Origin: Chloroflexota bacterium
GTDB taxonomy: Bacteria; Chloroflexota; UBA6077; JACCZL01
Assembly (NCBI GenBank): GCA_020850535.1
Contig: JADZEM010000184.1
Location: forward strand, 1-39,677
Length of the DNA stretch: 39,677 bases
Direction: 5' to 3'
Part shown: positions 17,836 to 25,507 of the stretch, in pieces
Layout: each line of letters starts with the position of its first letter
How positions within the stretch are numbered: position 1 is the first letter of the stretch
Made by a program: the position numbers and the translations under genes
The notes under the pieces: generated by a model
Databases searched by the model: none
What the model was told of the DNA's origin: nothing
The model's input: only the letters and a program-made list of their open reading frames with translations

Positions 17836-18015
17836 GTGTCATCCTGAACGGACCGAGGAACGCGGGACGTGAAGGTACCTGAAGGGCCGCGCGAACGTGC
17901 TGGACTATACGTGTCATCCTGAACGGACCGAGGAACGAGGAACGTGAAGGATCTCACCCGCTGGCCGTCAACGTTCGCGTCGGCGGGCGAGGTCCTTCGC
18001 AAGCTCGGGACGACA
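17836..18015. repeat. GTCATCC-type hairpin element, copy C with partial duplication
   Basis: A 40-bp segment beginning GTGTCATCCTGAACGGACC occurs at 17836-17875 and again at 17911-17950 with few changes. The second copy continues into the hairpin: GAAGGATCTCACCCGCTGG (17946-17964) pairs imperfectly with CGGCGGGCGAGGTCCTTC (17981-17998), closing at CGGGACGACA. It occupies most of the 413-bp gap between the binding-protein start (17719) and the DppC-type stop (18133). No gene is visible in that gap. Confidence 0.75.
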
Positions 18016-18132
18016 GCGCAACAGAGGAACTTCGACGCGATGCTCGGCGCTGCCGATCTGCGCCATGTCGCTCTTGTCCGCGGCTCAACCGGTGTGCGGC
18101 TGAGGGCGGGGTGACCGGCGTCTCCCAGTTCG

Positions 18133-19059
18133 TCAGTCGCCGCGCCGCGACATCCGGGGATCGAGCGCCGTGCGGAGGCCGTCGCCCAGGAAGTTCAGCC
18201 CGAGCACCGTCACGAAGATCGCGCCGCCGGCCGCTATCGCCATCCACGGCGCCAGTTGGAGCACCTTGTAGCCGTCGTTCAAGATCGAGCCCCACGAGGG
18301 CGTGGGCGGCAGGATCCCGACACCCAGGAACGAGAGCGACGCTTCGACGATGATGGCCGAGCTGACCGACAACGAGGCCTGCACGATGATCGGCGCGGTG
18401 GCGTTCGGCCAGATGTGGCGGAACATCATCCGCAGCGGCCCCGCACCGAGCGTCCGCGCCGCGAGGCAGTAGTCCAGTTCGCGGATGGTCAGCGCCTGGC
18501 TGCGGATCAGGCGCGCGAAGAGGGGCGTGTAGACGATGCCGATGGCGATCATCGCGTTCTCGATGCCGGCTCCGAGCGCGGCAGTGATCGCCAGCGCCAG
18601 CACCAGCGACGGGAACGCCGAGATCGCGTCCATCACCCGCATGAGGATGTCGTCGACCAGCCCGCCGACGTACCCGGCCGTCAGCCCGACCAGTACGCCG
18701 CCGAACAGGGCCACGCCAATCGAGATCAGGCCGACGATCAGCGAGACGCGTGAGCCGTAGATCACCCGTGAGAGCACGTCACGTCCGAGATCGTCGGTGC
18801 CGAACAGGTGCTTCGCGGAGGGCGCATCGAGCGTCGCCAGGAGATCCTGGCGCACGGGATCCTGCGGTGAGATGAGCGGGGCCGTGAGCGCCATCGCCAC
18901 CAGCAGCAGCAGGACGCCGAGGCCCAGGCCCGCGCCGCGCACCTTGAGCAATCGCCGCATGAAGATGCGAAAGCCACGGAGCCGGGTCGAGTCTGCACGG
19001 CCGGCCGGCACGACCGGTACGCCAGCCGTGGACTCGGGGAGCGAGGCTGCCTGTGCCAT
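18133..19059 (-). CDS. DppC/OppC-type ABC transporter permease
   Basis: The protein has 308 residues and about six hydrophobic helices. The family hallmark after TM1 is present: PLISPQDPVRQDLLATL, then HLFGTDDLGRDVLSRVIYGSR. The EAA-type loop contacting the ATPase lies near YCLAARTLGAGPLRMMFRHI. It should form a heterodimeric inner-membrane channel with the DppB-type protein encoded immediately upstream (its stop abuts this ATG). Substrates of the family include di- and oligopeptides, nickel and some oligosaccharides. No ATP-binding subunit gene is in the window. Confidence 0.88.
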   Translation of the reverse strand: MAQAASLPESTAGVPVVPAGRADSTRLRGFRIFMRRLLKVRGAGLGLGVLLLLVAMALTAPLISPQDPVRQDLLATLDAPSAKHLFGTDDLGRDVLSRVIYGSRVSLIVGLISIGVALFGGVLVGLTAGYVGGLVDDILMRVMDAISAFPSLVLALAITAALGAGIENAMIAIGIVYTPLFARLIRSQALTIRELDYCLAARTLGAGPLRMMFRHIWPNATAPIIVQASLSVSSAIIVEASLSFLGVGILPPTPSWGSILNDGYKVLQLAPWMAIAAGGAIFVTVLGLNFLGDGLRTALDPRMSRRGD

Positions 19060-20010
19060 CTAGTCGTACCTCACACGCGGGTCGAGCACGCCGTACAGCA
19101 GGTCGGTGATCAGGTTCGAGAAGAGGATGGCGGTGCCCATCAGCAGCACGACGGCCTGCACCACGGGGAAGTCGCGGTAGAAGATGGCGGCGACGGCCAG
19201 CTTGCCCATGCCCGGCACCGAGAAGATCGTCTCGATCACCACGGTGCCGCCCATCAGCCGGCCGACCTGCACGCCGACCACCGTGATGACCGGGATCAGG
19301 GCATTCATCAGGGCGTGACGGAGCACCACCGCTCGGGTGTTCAATCCCTTCGAGCGAGCCGTGGTCACGTAGTCCTGGTTCATCACTTCGAGCATGGCGC
19401 TGCGGATCTGGCGCATCAGGACGGCCGCCAGACCCGTCCCGAGCGCGAACGCCGGCAGCAGCATCAGCCTGAGGGACTCACCAGGGTTCTCGGTGAACGG
19501 GACGTACCCGCCAGCCGGAAACCAGCGCAACACCAGGGCGAACAGCAGGATCAACAGGATCCCCAGCAGGAAGTTCGGGATCGCCACACCCGAGAGCGCC
19601 AGCGTCGTGCCGATCACATCGAGCCACGAGCCGGGCTTGACCGCCGAGATGATCCCGATGGGCAGCGCGATGATCAGCGCGACGATCATCGACATCAGGG
19701 CGAGCTGCACCGTTGGGGAGATGCTGGAGCCGACAAGCTTTGTCACGGGCTGCTGGTAGTGCGCCGAGTTCCCGAAGTCGCCCACCAGCATCTTGGAGAC
19801 CCAGCTCACATACTGGATGGGAATCGAGCGGTCCAGGCCCAGCTCGGCGCGGATCGCCTGGTAGGCGACGGTGTCGCGAGCGCGCTCCGGCCCGAGGATC
19901 GCCAGGGCCGGATCGCCCGGCAGCAGCAGGATGATGCTGAAGGCGATGACCGAGACCAGCCAGACGACCGGGACCATCAGGATCAAGCGCCGAATGACGT
20001 ACATCCACAT
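19060..20010 (-). CDS. DppB/OppB-type ABC transporter permease
   Basis: The protein has 316 residues and six hydrophobic helices. The N-terminus MYVIRRLILMVPVVWLVSVIAF and the motif LLPGDPALAILG are typical of DppB/OppB. The EAA loop is YVTTARSKGLNTRAVVLRHALMN-like, and the C-terminus LLYGVLDPRVRYD is a family signature. I see no Shine-Dalgarno before ATG 20010; an in-frame ATG lies two codons later. It is directly followed by the DppC-type gene and is divergent from the binding-protein gene at 20407. Confidence 0.88.
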   Translation of the reverse strand: MWMYVIRRLILMVPVVWLVSVIAFSIILLLPGDPALAILGPERARDTVAYQAIRAELGLDRSIPIQYVSWVSKMLVGDFGNSAHYQQPVTKLVGSSISPTVQLALMSMIVALIIALPIGIISAVKPGSWLDVIGTTLALSGVAIPNFLLGILLILLFALVLRWFPAGGYVPFTENPGESLRLMLLPAFALGTGLAAVLMRQIRSAMLEVMNQDYVTTARSKGLNTRAVVLRHALMNALIPVITVVGVQVGRLMGGTVVIETIFSVPGMGKLAVAAIFYRDFPVVQAVVLLMGTAILFSNLITDLLYGVLDPRVRYD

Positions 20011-20259
20011 CGCCGGTCAGCTCACAAGGCGCCGTGCCAGATCGGCCGGCGCAAATGGCAGGTACGCCATGCGTCTCTCTCCACGATGACGAGACTGATC
20101 CGCCAGCAGTGGCGGTCATAGGCTGCGCGATCTAGACGACGATCCGCTGAGCAAGAGCTACCCAAGAACTACCGACGTGGCAGCATGTCCTCGCTGAATC
20201 GATGGTAGGGACCGGCCGCGCGGAACGTCAAGGCACTGGAGCGGCCTGCTGGGGAGTTC

Positions 20260-20288
20260 TTGACACCGGACGAGGGGACCGTTACCGT
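20260..20288 (+). promoter_or_regulatory. Candidate sigma-70-type promoter for the binding-protein gene
   Basis: A perfect TTGACA (20260-20265) is followed after 17 bp by TACCGT (20283-20288). It lies 119 bp before ATG 20407 in the 396-bp divergent gap. The -35 is consensus but the -10 is weak, so this is a suggestion only. The rest of the gap (20011-20259) shows no gene. Confidence 0.4.
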
Positions 20289-20406
20289 TCGACGGAAGCG
20301 GGCACGAGGCCCGTTGCGAGCGCTGTCACCCGGCGGCACAAACGATTGTGGCATACCCGGGCGGCGTCTGACGATACGAAGGGCCAGGCACAGTGGAGGT
20401 GCAGGC

Positions 20407-22215
20407 ATGTTCAGGTCGTCGTCGACCATCTCTCGTCGAACGATGCTCAAGTTCGGGCTGATGGCTGCCGGAACCGGTCTGCTGGCAGCCTGTGGGCAGC
20501 AGGCTTCCGCGCCGGCCGGCGGCTCCGCGCCAGCAGCGGCCAAGCCGACGGAAGCGCCGGCCGCTGCGAAGCCAACGGCTGCCGTGCAGGTCGTGGTGCC
20601 AACGCCGGCGCTGGCGGCGCCAGCAGCCGCCAAGCCTGCCGAAGCCGCGAAGCCCGCCGAGGCGGCCAAGCCGGCGGAGGCCGCGAAGCCAGCCGAGGCG
20701 GCCAAGCCGCAGGCGAACGCCAACATCAAGCGTGGCGGCTCGATGAAGCTGCACCGTCAGAACGAGTGGCCGACACTCGATCCGCACACGGCCCAGACCA
20801 ACAGCATCGACATGGTGCTGACCTACGACTATCTGACCCGCCTCGATCAGAACCCGCAGACCGGGGCCTGGGAGGTCAAGCCGGGGCTGGCCGAGTCCTG
20901 GGAGCTGCCGGACCCGCTGACCGCCATCTTCAAGCTGCGGAAGGGCGTCAAGTTCCACGACGGCACGGACTTCAACGCTGAGGCCGTCAAGTGGAACCTG
21001 AACCGGATGATGACGCACCCGAAGTCGTCGGCGAAGATCTCGACGGCCGGCATCGACACGGTCGAGGTCGTCGATGCGAACACCATCAAGCTCAAGCTGA
21101 AGACGCCCAGCCCGACGCTCTTCGTGAACCTCTCGGCGGACGCCGACAACGTCGGCGGCATGATGTCCCCCACCTGGGCCGAGAAGGTTGGCGATCAGGG
21201 CATCGCGACGGGGTCCGTGGGCACGGGGCCGTTCAAGCTGACCGAGTACAAGCCGGGCAGCCAGGTGGTCTACCAGAAGTTCGACCAGTACTGGAAGCAG
21301 GGCGCGGATGGGAAGCCGCTGCCGTACATGGACGAGGTCGTCTGCAAGTATCAGCAGGACTGGAACGCCGCCCTGGTGGCGATGCGGACCGGCGACTACG
21401 ACCTGATCAACGGCGTGGCTGGACGCGATGTGCCGACCGTCGAGTCCGATCCGAAGCTGCAGATCACCCGGATGCCGTGGAACGCCACGATGTACATGAT
21501 CGCCTTCAACGCCCGCCCCGGCGCGCGCTTCGCTGGCGACGGCATGAAGAAGGTGCGGCAGGCGGTCAACTACGCCATCGACCGCGAGGCCCTGGCGAAG
21601 GCGCTCGGGGCGGGCATCGGCGAGGCCAACTACTACCACCTGGTGCCCGGGCAGATCGGCTACAACGACAAGCTGCCCAGGTTTGACTACAACCCTGACA
21701 AGGCGAAGCAGCTTCTGGCCGAGGCTGGCATGCCGAACGGTTTCGAGGTGACCGTCGATATCATCTCGCGGCCCGAGGACCAGCAGAACGCGCAGGCCTA
21801 CCAGCAGATGCTGGAGAAGGTCGGCATCAAGATGACCATCCGCCCGTCCGAGCGCGTGGCCTGGGTGCAGAAGACGCTGGCCGGCGACTTCGAGATGGGC
21901 ACGCTGCTCAGCGGCGTCCGCCCCGATCCCGACATCGTGCTCGGGTATCGGTTTGCGGACAAGGGTCCTGGCAACTACATGGGCGTCAACAACCCGGAGC
22001 TGGAGAAGCTGTTCGACGCCGGCCGCACCACCTATGAGCTGCCGAAGCGCCAGGAGCTTTACGAGAAGGCGCAGGAGATCGTCGCCGACGAGAGCTACGT
22101 CTGCTTCATCTGGCGGCGGCAGGGCGTCATCGCGACGCAGAAGTCGCTGAAGGGGTGGCAGCCGCCGTTCGGGCAGGCCCTGGTGATGTCCACCGAGCTG
22201 TGGATGGACAAGTAG
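20407..22215 (+). CDS. Tat-exported lipoprotein, SBP family 5 (peptide/sugar ABC substrate-binding protein)
   Basis: The start ATG 20407 has GGAGG seven bases upstream; the protein has 602 residues. The twin-arginine signal ISRRTMLKF (R10, R11) precedes a hydrophobic stretch and a lipobox ending at C29 (LLAAC), so it is a Tat-exported, membrane-anchored lipoprotein. An Ala/Pro/Lys linker (about 30-98) contains four AEAAKP repeats. The SBP_bac_5 domain follows, with LDPHTAQT, the family motif LRKGVKFHDGTDFNAEAVKWN, and VRQAVNYAIDR. It should deliver a peptide or oligosaccharide-like ligand to the divergently encoded permeases at 18133-20010. The ligand cannot be read from sequence. Confidence 0.9.
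   Translation: MFRSSSTISRRTMLKFGLMAAGTGLLAACGQQASAPAGGSAPAAAKPTEAPAAAKPTAAVQVVVPTPALAAPAAAKPAEAAKPAEAAKPAEAAKPAEAAKPQANANIKRGGSMKLHRQNEWPTLDPHTAQTNSIDMVLTYDYLTRLDQNPQTGAWEVKPGLAESWELPDPLTAIFKLRKGVKFHDGTDFNAEAVKWNLNRMMTHPKSSAKISTAGIDTVEVVDANTIKLKLKTPSPTLFVNLSADADNVGGMMSPTWAEKVGDQGIATGSVGTGPFKLTEYKPGSQVVYQKFDQYWKQGADGKPLPYMDEVVCKYQQDWNAALVAMRTGDYDLINGVAGRDVPTVESDPKLQITRMPWNATMYMIAFNARPGARFAGDGMKKVRQAVNYAIDREALAKALGAGIGEANYYHLVPGQIGYNDKLPRFDYNPDKAKQLLAEAGMPNGFEVTVDIISRPEDQQNAQAYQQMLEKVGIKMTIRPSERVAWVQKTLAGDFEMGTLLSGVRPDPDIVLGYRFADKGPGNYMGVNNPELEKLFDAGRTTYELPKRQELYEKAQEIVADESYVCFIWRRQGVIATQKSLKGWQPPFGQALVMSTELWMDK
20638..20709 (+). repeat. 18-bp in-frame tandem repeat (AEAAKP x4) in the lipoprotein linker
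   Basis: Four 18-bp units encode AEAAKP in the flexible linker between lipid anchor and ligand-binding domain. Units two and four are identical at DNA level and the others differ only at synonymous positions, which suggests recent expansion under selection for the peptide. Confidence 0.85.
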
Positions 22216-22225
22216 GCTGACGAAA

Positions 22226-22381
22226 CCCCTCACCCCCAGCCCCTCTCCCTCAAGGGGAGAGGGGGGCGGAGTGAGAGAACCGCTCGTTCCCAGACTGTGA
22301 GACCCGCACACAGGGGACGGGCCGCCGGCGTCCTGCTCGTCTCCCCTCTCCCCTTGAGGGAGAGGGGCTGGGGGTGAGGGG
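22226..22381. terminator. Perfect 39-bp inverted repeat between convergent genes
   Basis: Bases 22226-22264 (starting CCCCTCACCCCCAGCCCC) are the exact reverse complement of 22343-22381, with a 78-bp spacer. The arms also contain a small inner hairpin (CCCTCAAGGGG). The element lies 10 bp after the binding-protein stop and 38 bp before the GH42 stop, so it separates two convergent genes. It is the same sequence type as 15346-15458. A bidirectional terminator role is inferred from placement. Confidence 0.6.
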
Positions 22382-22419
22382 GCATCTGCCGGTGAGGGCC
22401 GTCCCCTGGGCGGCTTCGG

Positions 22420-24537
22420 CTACCGCAGCTCCAGAATCGCGCCGTCGCGGCCGTCCAGCCAGACCGTCACCGTCTGGCCGTTCACGGAGGCCGTGCCCTC
22501 GCCCCACCGTGGCCGCACGGACCAGTATGGGCCGTGCCGCTCGCTCAGCTCGACTTTGACGCTCGTCGGCCGGCGGCTGTGGTTGAGCACCCAGAGGAAC
22601 GTCGAACGGCGGCTCTGGTGCAGACGCGCCACGACCATCCGGGCGTCGCTGTCGTGGTCGGTGGTGACCGTCGTGTGAGGGTCCACGCCGGCCCACTCGG
22701 CCAGCGCCTGGAACGCCAGCCCCGGCTGTCGGTACTGCCCGTACCCGACGAACGTGCCGATCAGACGCGTTCGTCCGCCGCCAAACTGGTGATCCACCAC
22801 CGCGACCTGGCCCTCGGCGTACCGCCCGGCCGCTGGCCCGGCGTAGACGCCGGCCGCTGTGCCAGTCGTCGGCTCGTAGGTCTGGAGGAAGCCGCCACCG
22901 GGCAGGGTGTAGTCGCCAACGGCGACGGTCAGGCCGTCGAGCAGGTCGGGCGTGAACTCGACGTGGGCCTCGCTCGCCCCGAACAGCTCGTCCAGGCCGT
23001 GATTCGGCTGGATCGTGCCGACGTGCCCGTTGTCCCCGAAGTAGCCCGGGCACCCTTCCGAGATCAGGGTGCCGCCGCGCGCCACCCACTCCTTCAGCCG
23101 CACGGCCACTGACGCGGGCAACATCGCGGGCATCGGCAGGTAGAGGATGTCGTACTCGTCGATGTGGTCGATCAGCACCCAGTCGGGCTGAAGGCCGATC
23201 TCGAAGAAGCCGCTGTACGCGCCGCGCGCGCTCTGGGCGTAGAGGTCCGTGCTGCCCTGCTGGGCGTAGCAGAACAGTTGCGACTCCGGCACCACTACGA
23301 TGCCGATCTCGCCGCGCACCGGGCGGCCGGCCCACAGATCGGCCTGCTGCGGGCTGGCCGCCCACTGCGCGATCTGGCAGAGCATCTCGGAGCGGGGCGT
23401 CCGCGAGCCGTCCATGCCGTAGGCGCCGAACGCGCCGAACAGCGGGCCGTCGAGGAGCGGCCGCCAGCGCGGGTAGAGCAGCCCCGTCGCGCCGCCAGCA
23501 AACGAGGTCAGATTCCAGAGGCGGATGTCCTCAGGGTCGGTGATGCGGCCATCTTCGCGCTCCCGCCCGATGACCTGGGGCTGCATCCAGAGCGGGCCGG
23601 CCTGGGCCTCGGCGTGCCAGAACGGCTTGCCGCGCGAGCCGGCCCGGACCACGTCCACGGCGTGCCACTGCTTCCAGGGCTGGTTGCCGCGCCGTGAGGC
23701 GACCCACGTAAAGCCGTAGGTCGAGACCTCGGAGGCGGCCCGCCACTCGTGGCACGCGCCGTCAGCCATGTTCGAGATCGAGAGCGCGACGCCGTGCGCC
23801 GTGACCGGGTGGACGCCGTCGAGGGACCGGATCAGGTCCGCTCGCCAGCGCATCAGGCGGTAGGCGTTGTCGATGCGGAACTGGAGCCAGTCCAGCACGT
23901 CCGGGTATGGCGCGAGCGTGCGCGGCGGCTCGGCGTCCTCCCAGGATGCGATGCTGTACCGTCGCCAGGCCTGGGCCAGCGTGCGAACCTCGCCGTACTT
24001 CTGCTGGAGCCACGCGCGGAAGCGCGCCGCCGTGGCCGGGCAGAAGCAGTAGGCGGGCGGGATGTTGCACTCGTTCCAGATATCGTAGCCGCCCAGGCCC
24101 GGGTGCTCGCGGTACCGCTCGACCAGCGCCCGCAGGAACCGTTCGGCCGCCTCGCGGACAACCTCGTTGTCGAGGCAGAGGCCCGGGAAGCCGCCCACGG
24201 CGCAGGAGTGGCTGTAGGTGCTGTGCGCCTGCTTCCCGTCCTTGTCCGTGAAGCGCGCATGCGCGAACTGCCGCCAGGCCCACTCCGGCGCTGCCGTGAT
24301 GAACTCGGCGATGACCGTGCTGATGCCGTTGGCGGCGGCAAGATCGAGCTGCCGATCGTAGTCCGCCCAGTCGAGGACGCCCGGGGCAACCTCGATGGCG
24401 CTCCACATGAACCAGTGGCGGAAGATGGTGCTGCCATCCTCCGCCGCCAGCTCGTAGTCGCGCGCCCAATCCTCGGCGGGCGGGTTCGACTTGCGGAAGT
24501 AGACCGCGCCGTACGGGAAGGCCGGCAGCTTACTCAT
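22420..24537 (-). CDS. Glycoside hydrolase family 42 beta-galactosidase
   Basis: The protein has 705 residues with the three-part GH42 layout: an N-terminal TIM barrel (about 1-390), a trimerisation, class-I glutamine-amidotransferase-like domain (about 400-620), and a small C-terminal beta domain. The acid/base Glu is in YDIWNECN (E156) and the likely nucleophile in FWHAEAQAG (E310). CFCP near 164-167 recalls the Cys cluster region of some family members. There is no signal peptide, so it acts on imported galactosides or arabinosides. It follows the Rieske gene by 15 bp in the same direction, probably one transcript, an odd pairing. Confidence 0.88.
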   Translation of the reverse strand: MSKLPAFPYGAVYFRKSNPPAEDWARDYELAAEDGSTIFRHWFMWSAIEVAPGVLDWADYDRQLDLAAANGISTVIAEFITAAPEWAWRQFAHARFTDKDGKQAHSTYSHSCAVGGFPGLCLDNEVVREAAERFLRALVERYREHPGLGGYDIWNECNIPPAYCFCPATAARFRAWLQQKYGEVRTLAQAWRRYSIASWEDAEPPRTLAPYPDVLDWLQFRIDNAYRLMRWRADLIRSLDGVHPVTAHGVALSISNMADGACHEWRAASEVSTYGFTWVASRRGNQPWKQWHAVDVVRAGSRGKPFWHAEAQAGPLWMQPQVIGREREDGRITDPEDIRLWNLTSFAGGATGLLYPRWRPLLDGPLFGAFGAYGMDGSRTPRSEMLCQIAQWAASPQQADLWAGRPVRGEIGIVVVPESQLFCYAQQGSTDLYAQSARGAYSGFFEIGLQPDWVLIDHIDEYDILYLPMPAMLPASVAVRLKEWVARGGTLISEGCPGYFGDNGHVGTIQPNHGLDELFGASEAHVEFTPDLLDGLTVAVGDYTLPGGGFLQTYEPTTGTAAGVYAGPAAGRYAEGQVAVVDHQFGGGRTRLIGTFVGYGQYRQPGLAFQALAEWAGVDPHTTVTTDHDSDARMVVARLHQSRRSTFLWVLNHSRRPTSVKVELSERHGPYWSVRPRWGEGTASVNGQTVTVWLDGRDGAILELR

Positions 24538-24552
24538 GCGAACACGACGCCG

Positions 24553-25101
24553 TCACCGGCCGATCTCCACGACCACGTACTGCTGCTCGATGGAGACGGG
24601 GAACGTCTCGGCCACGTATGGCCCCTTCAGCATCCCTTCCATGCCCGGCTCGGTCTCGCCGGCGTCGCCGGTGGCCGCTGCGACCTCGGCCGGCGTGGTG
24701 CCAGGATTCGGCGGGGGTGGCGTGCCGGCCACCAGGGTCTCGTCGGCGCCTTCGGCCACCAGCTCTGCGCCGGGTGTGACGCTCACGTCGTAGCGGCGGA
24801 CGCGCACCTGGACCGGGTCGAACCAGGACTGCCCCGTCCGCACGTCGAACTCCCACCCATGCCAGGGACAGCGCACGATCTCGCCGGGGCGGCTGTACTC
24901 ATACTCGCCCACCGCGCCGGACTTCAGGAAGCCGTAGGCGTTGCCCAGGCAGAGCGGCCCGGCCTGATGCGGGCAGCGGTTCAAGATCGCAAAGAACTCG
25001 CCATGCAGGTTGTAGACGCCCACCGACCGGCCGCCCACATCCACGATCTTCCTGGTGCCGGGGGTGATCTCGTCCACCGTCCCGACGATGTACTTCGCCA
25101 T
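24553..25101 (-). CDS. Rieske [2Fe-2S] ferredoxin-type protein
   Basis: The protein has 182 residues. The cluster ligands are C43 and H45 in NRCPHQAGPL, and C78 and H81 in VRCPWHGWEF, the normal C-x-H and C-x-x-H pair. The Rieske fold ends near residue 118. After that comes a Pro/Ala/Gly-rich segment (about 125-158) and a final strand, making it longer than a plain Rieske ferredoxin. No oxygenase catalytic domain is attached. It may pass electrons to an oxygenase encoded elsewhere, or its cluster may be structural. It is the first gene of a probable pair with GH42. The upstream region carries the 18-bp array. Confidence 0.85.
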   Translation of the reverse strand: MAKYIVGTVDEITPGTRKIVDVGGRSVGVYNLHGEFFAILNRCPHQAGPLCLGNAYGFLKSGAVGEYEYSRPGEIVRCPWHGWEFDVRTGQSWFDPVQVRVRRYDVSVTPGAELVAEGADETLVAGTPPPPNPGTTPAEVAAATGDAGETEPGMEGMLKGPYVAETFPVSIEQQYVVVEIGR

Positions 25102-25162
25102 GCTTCCTCGCAGGTCAGAGTATTCGGCGCCGCGACGCCTGCGGCATCCACTGTGATCGGCC

Positions 25163-25324
25163 CGAGCGTGACCGTGAGCCCGAGCGCGACTGTCATCCCG
25201 GGCGTGACTGTCATCCTGAGCGCGACTGTCATCCCGGGCGCAGCTGTCAACCCGAGCGTGACTGTCATCCCGGGCGCAGCCGTCAACCCGAGCGTGACTG
25301 TCAACCCGAGCGTGACTGTCATCC
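25163..25324. repeat. 18-bp tandem repeat array, nine units
   Basis: Nine units of consensus CGAGCGTGACTGTCATCC follow one another in perfect 18-bp register; variants change the start to TGAGCG or CGGGCG and TCATCC to TCAACC. A tenth, diverged unit runs into the hairpin element at 25317. The array begins about 60 bp upstream of the Rieske start codon. Because 18 is a multiple of three, all frames stay open, but the encoded strings look artefactual. Confidence 0.92.
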
Positions 25325-25399
25325 TGAGCGTAGCGAAGGATCTCACACCCAGTCGTTCAGTTCCAGCGTGTGAGATGTTTCGCTGCGCTCAACTTGACA
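25317..25399. repeat. GTCATCC-type hairpin element, copy D
   Basis: The element starts TGTCATCCTGAGCGTAGCG and ends with CTTGACA. The inner stem pairs AGCGTAGCGAAGGATCTCACAC with GTGTGAGATGTTTCGCTGCGCT with a few mismatches. It is the fourth member of the family seen at 144, 3315 and 17911. The rest of the 406-bp gap (25102-25507) outside the array and this element shows nothing recognisable. Confidence 0.75.
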
Positions 25400-25507
25400 C
25401 GTGAGGCCTGACGGTTGTTCCCGCCATGCCCCTCAAGCCGTTGCCGTGGAGTAGCGACGCTCCCCTGTTCCCGCGCCTGTCGCGCGGGGGCTTGTTGAGA
25501 TCGTTCT

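Noticed and set aside
24981-25346. Minus-strand frame with a TVTLGLTAAPGM-type repeating peptide
   Set aside because: The repeat peptide is only the 18-bp array translated. There is no independent ribosome-binding site, and the frame collides with the Rieske start in another frame.
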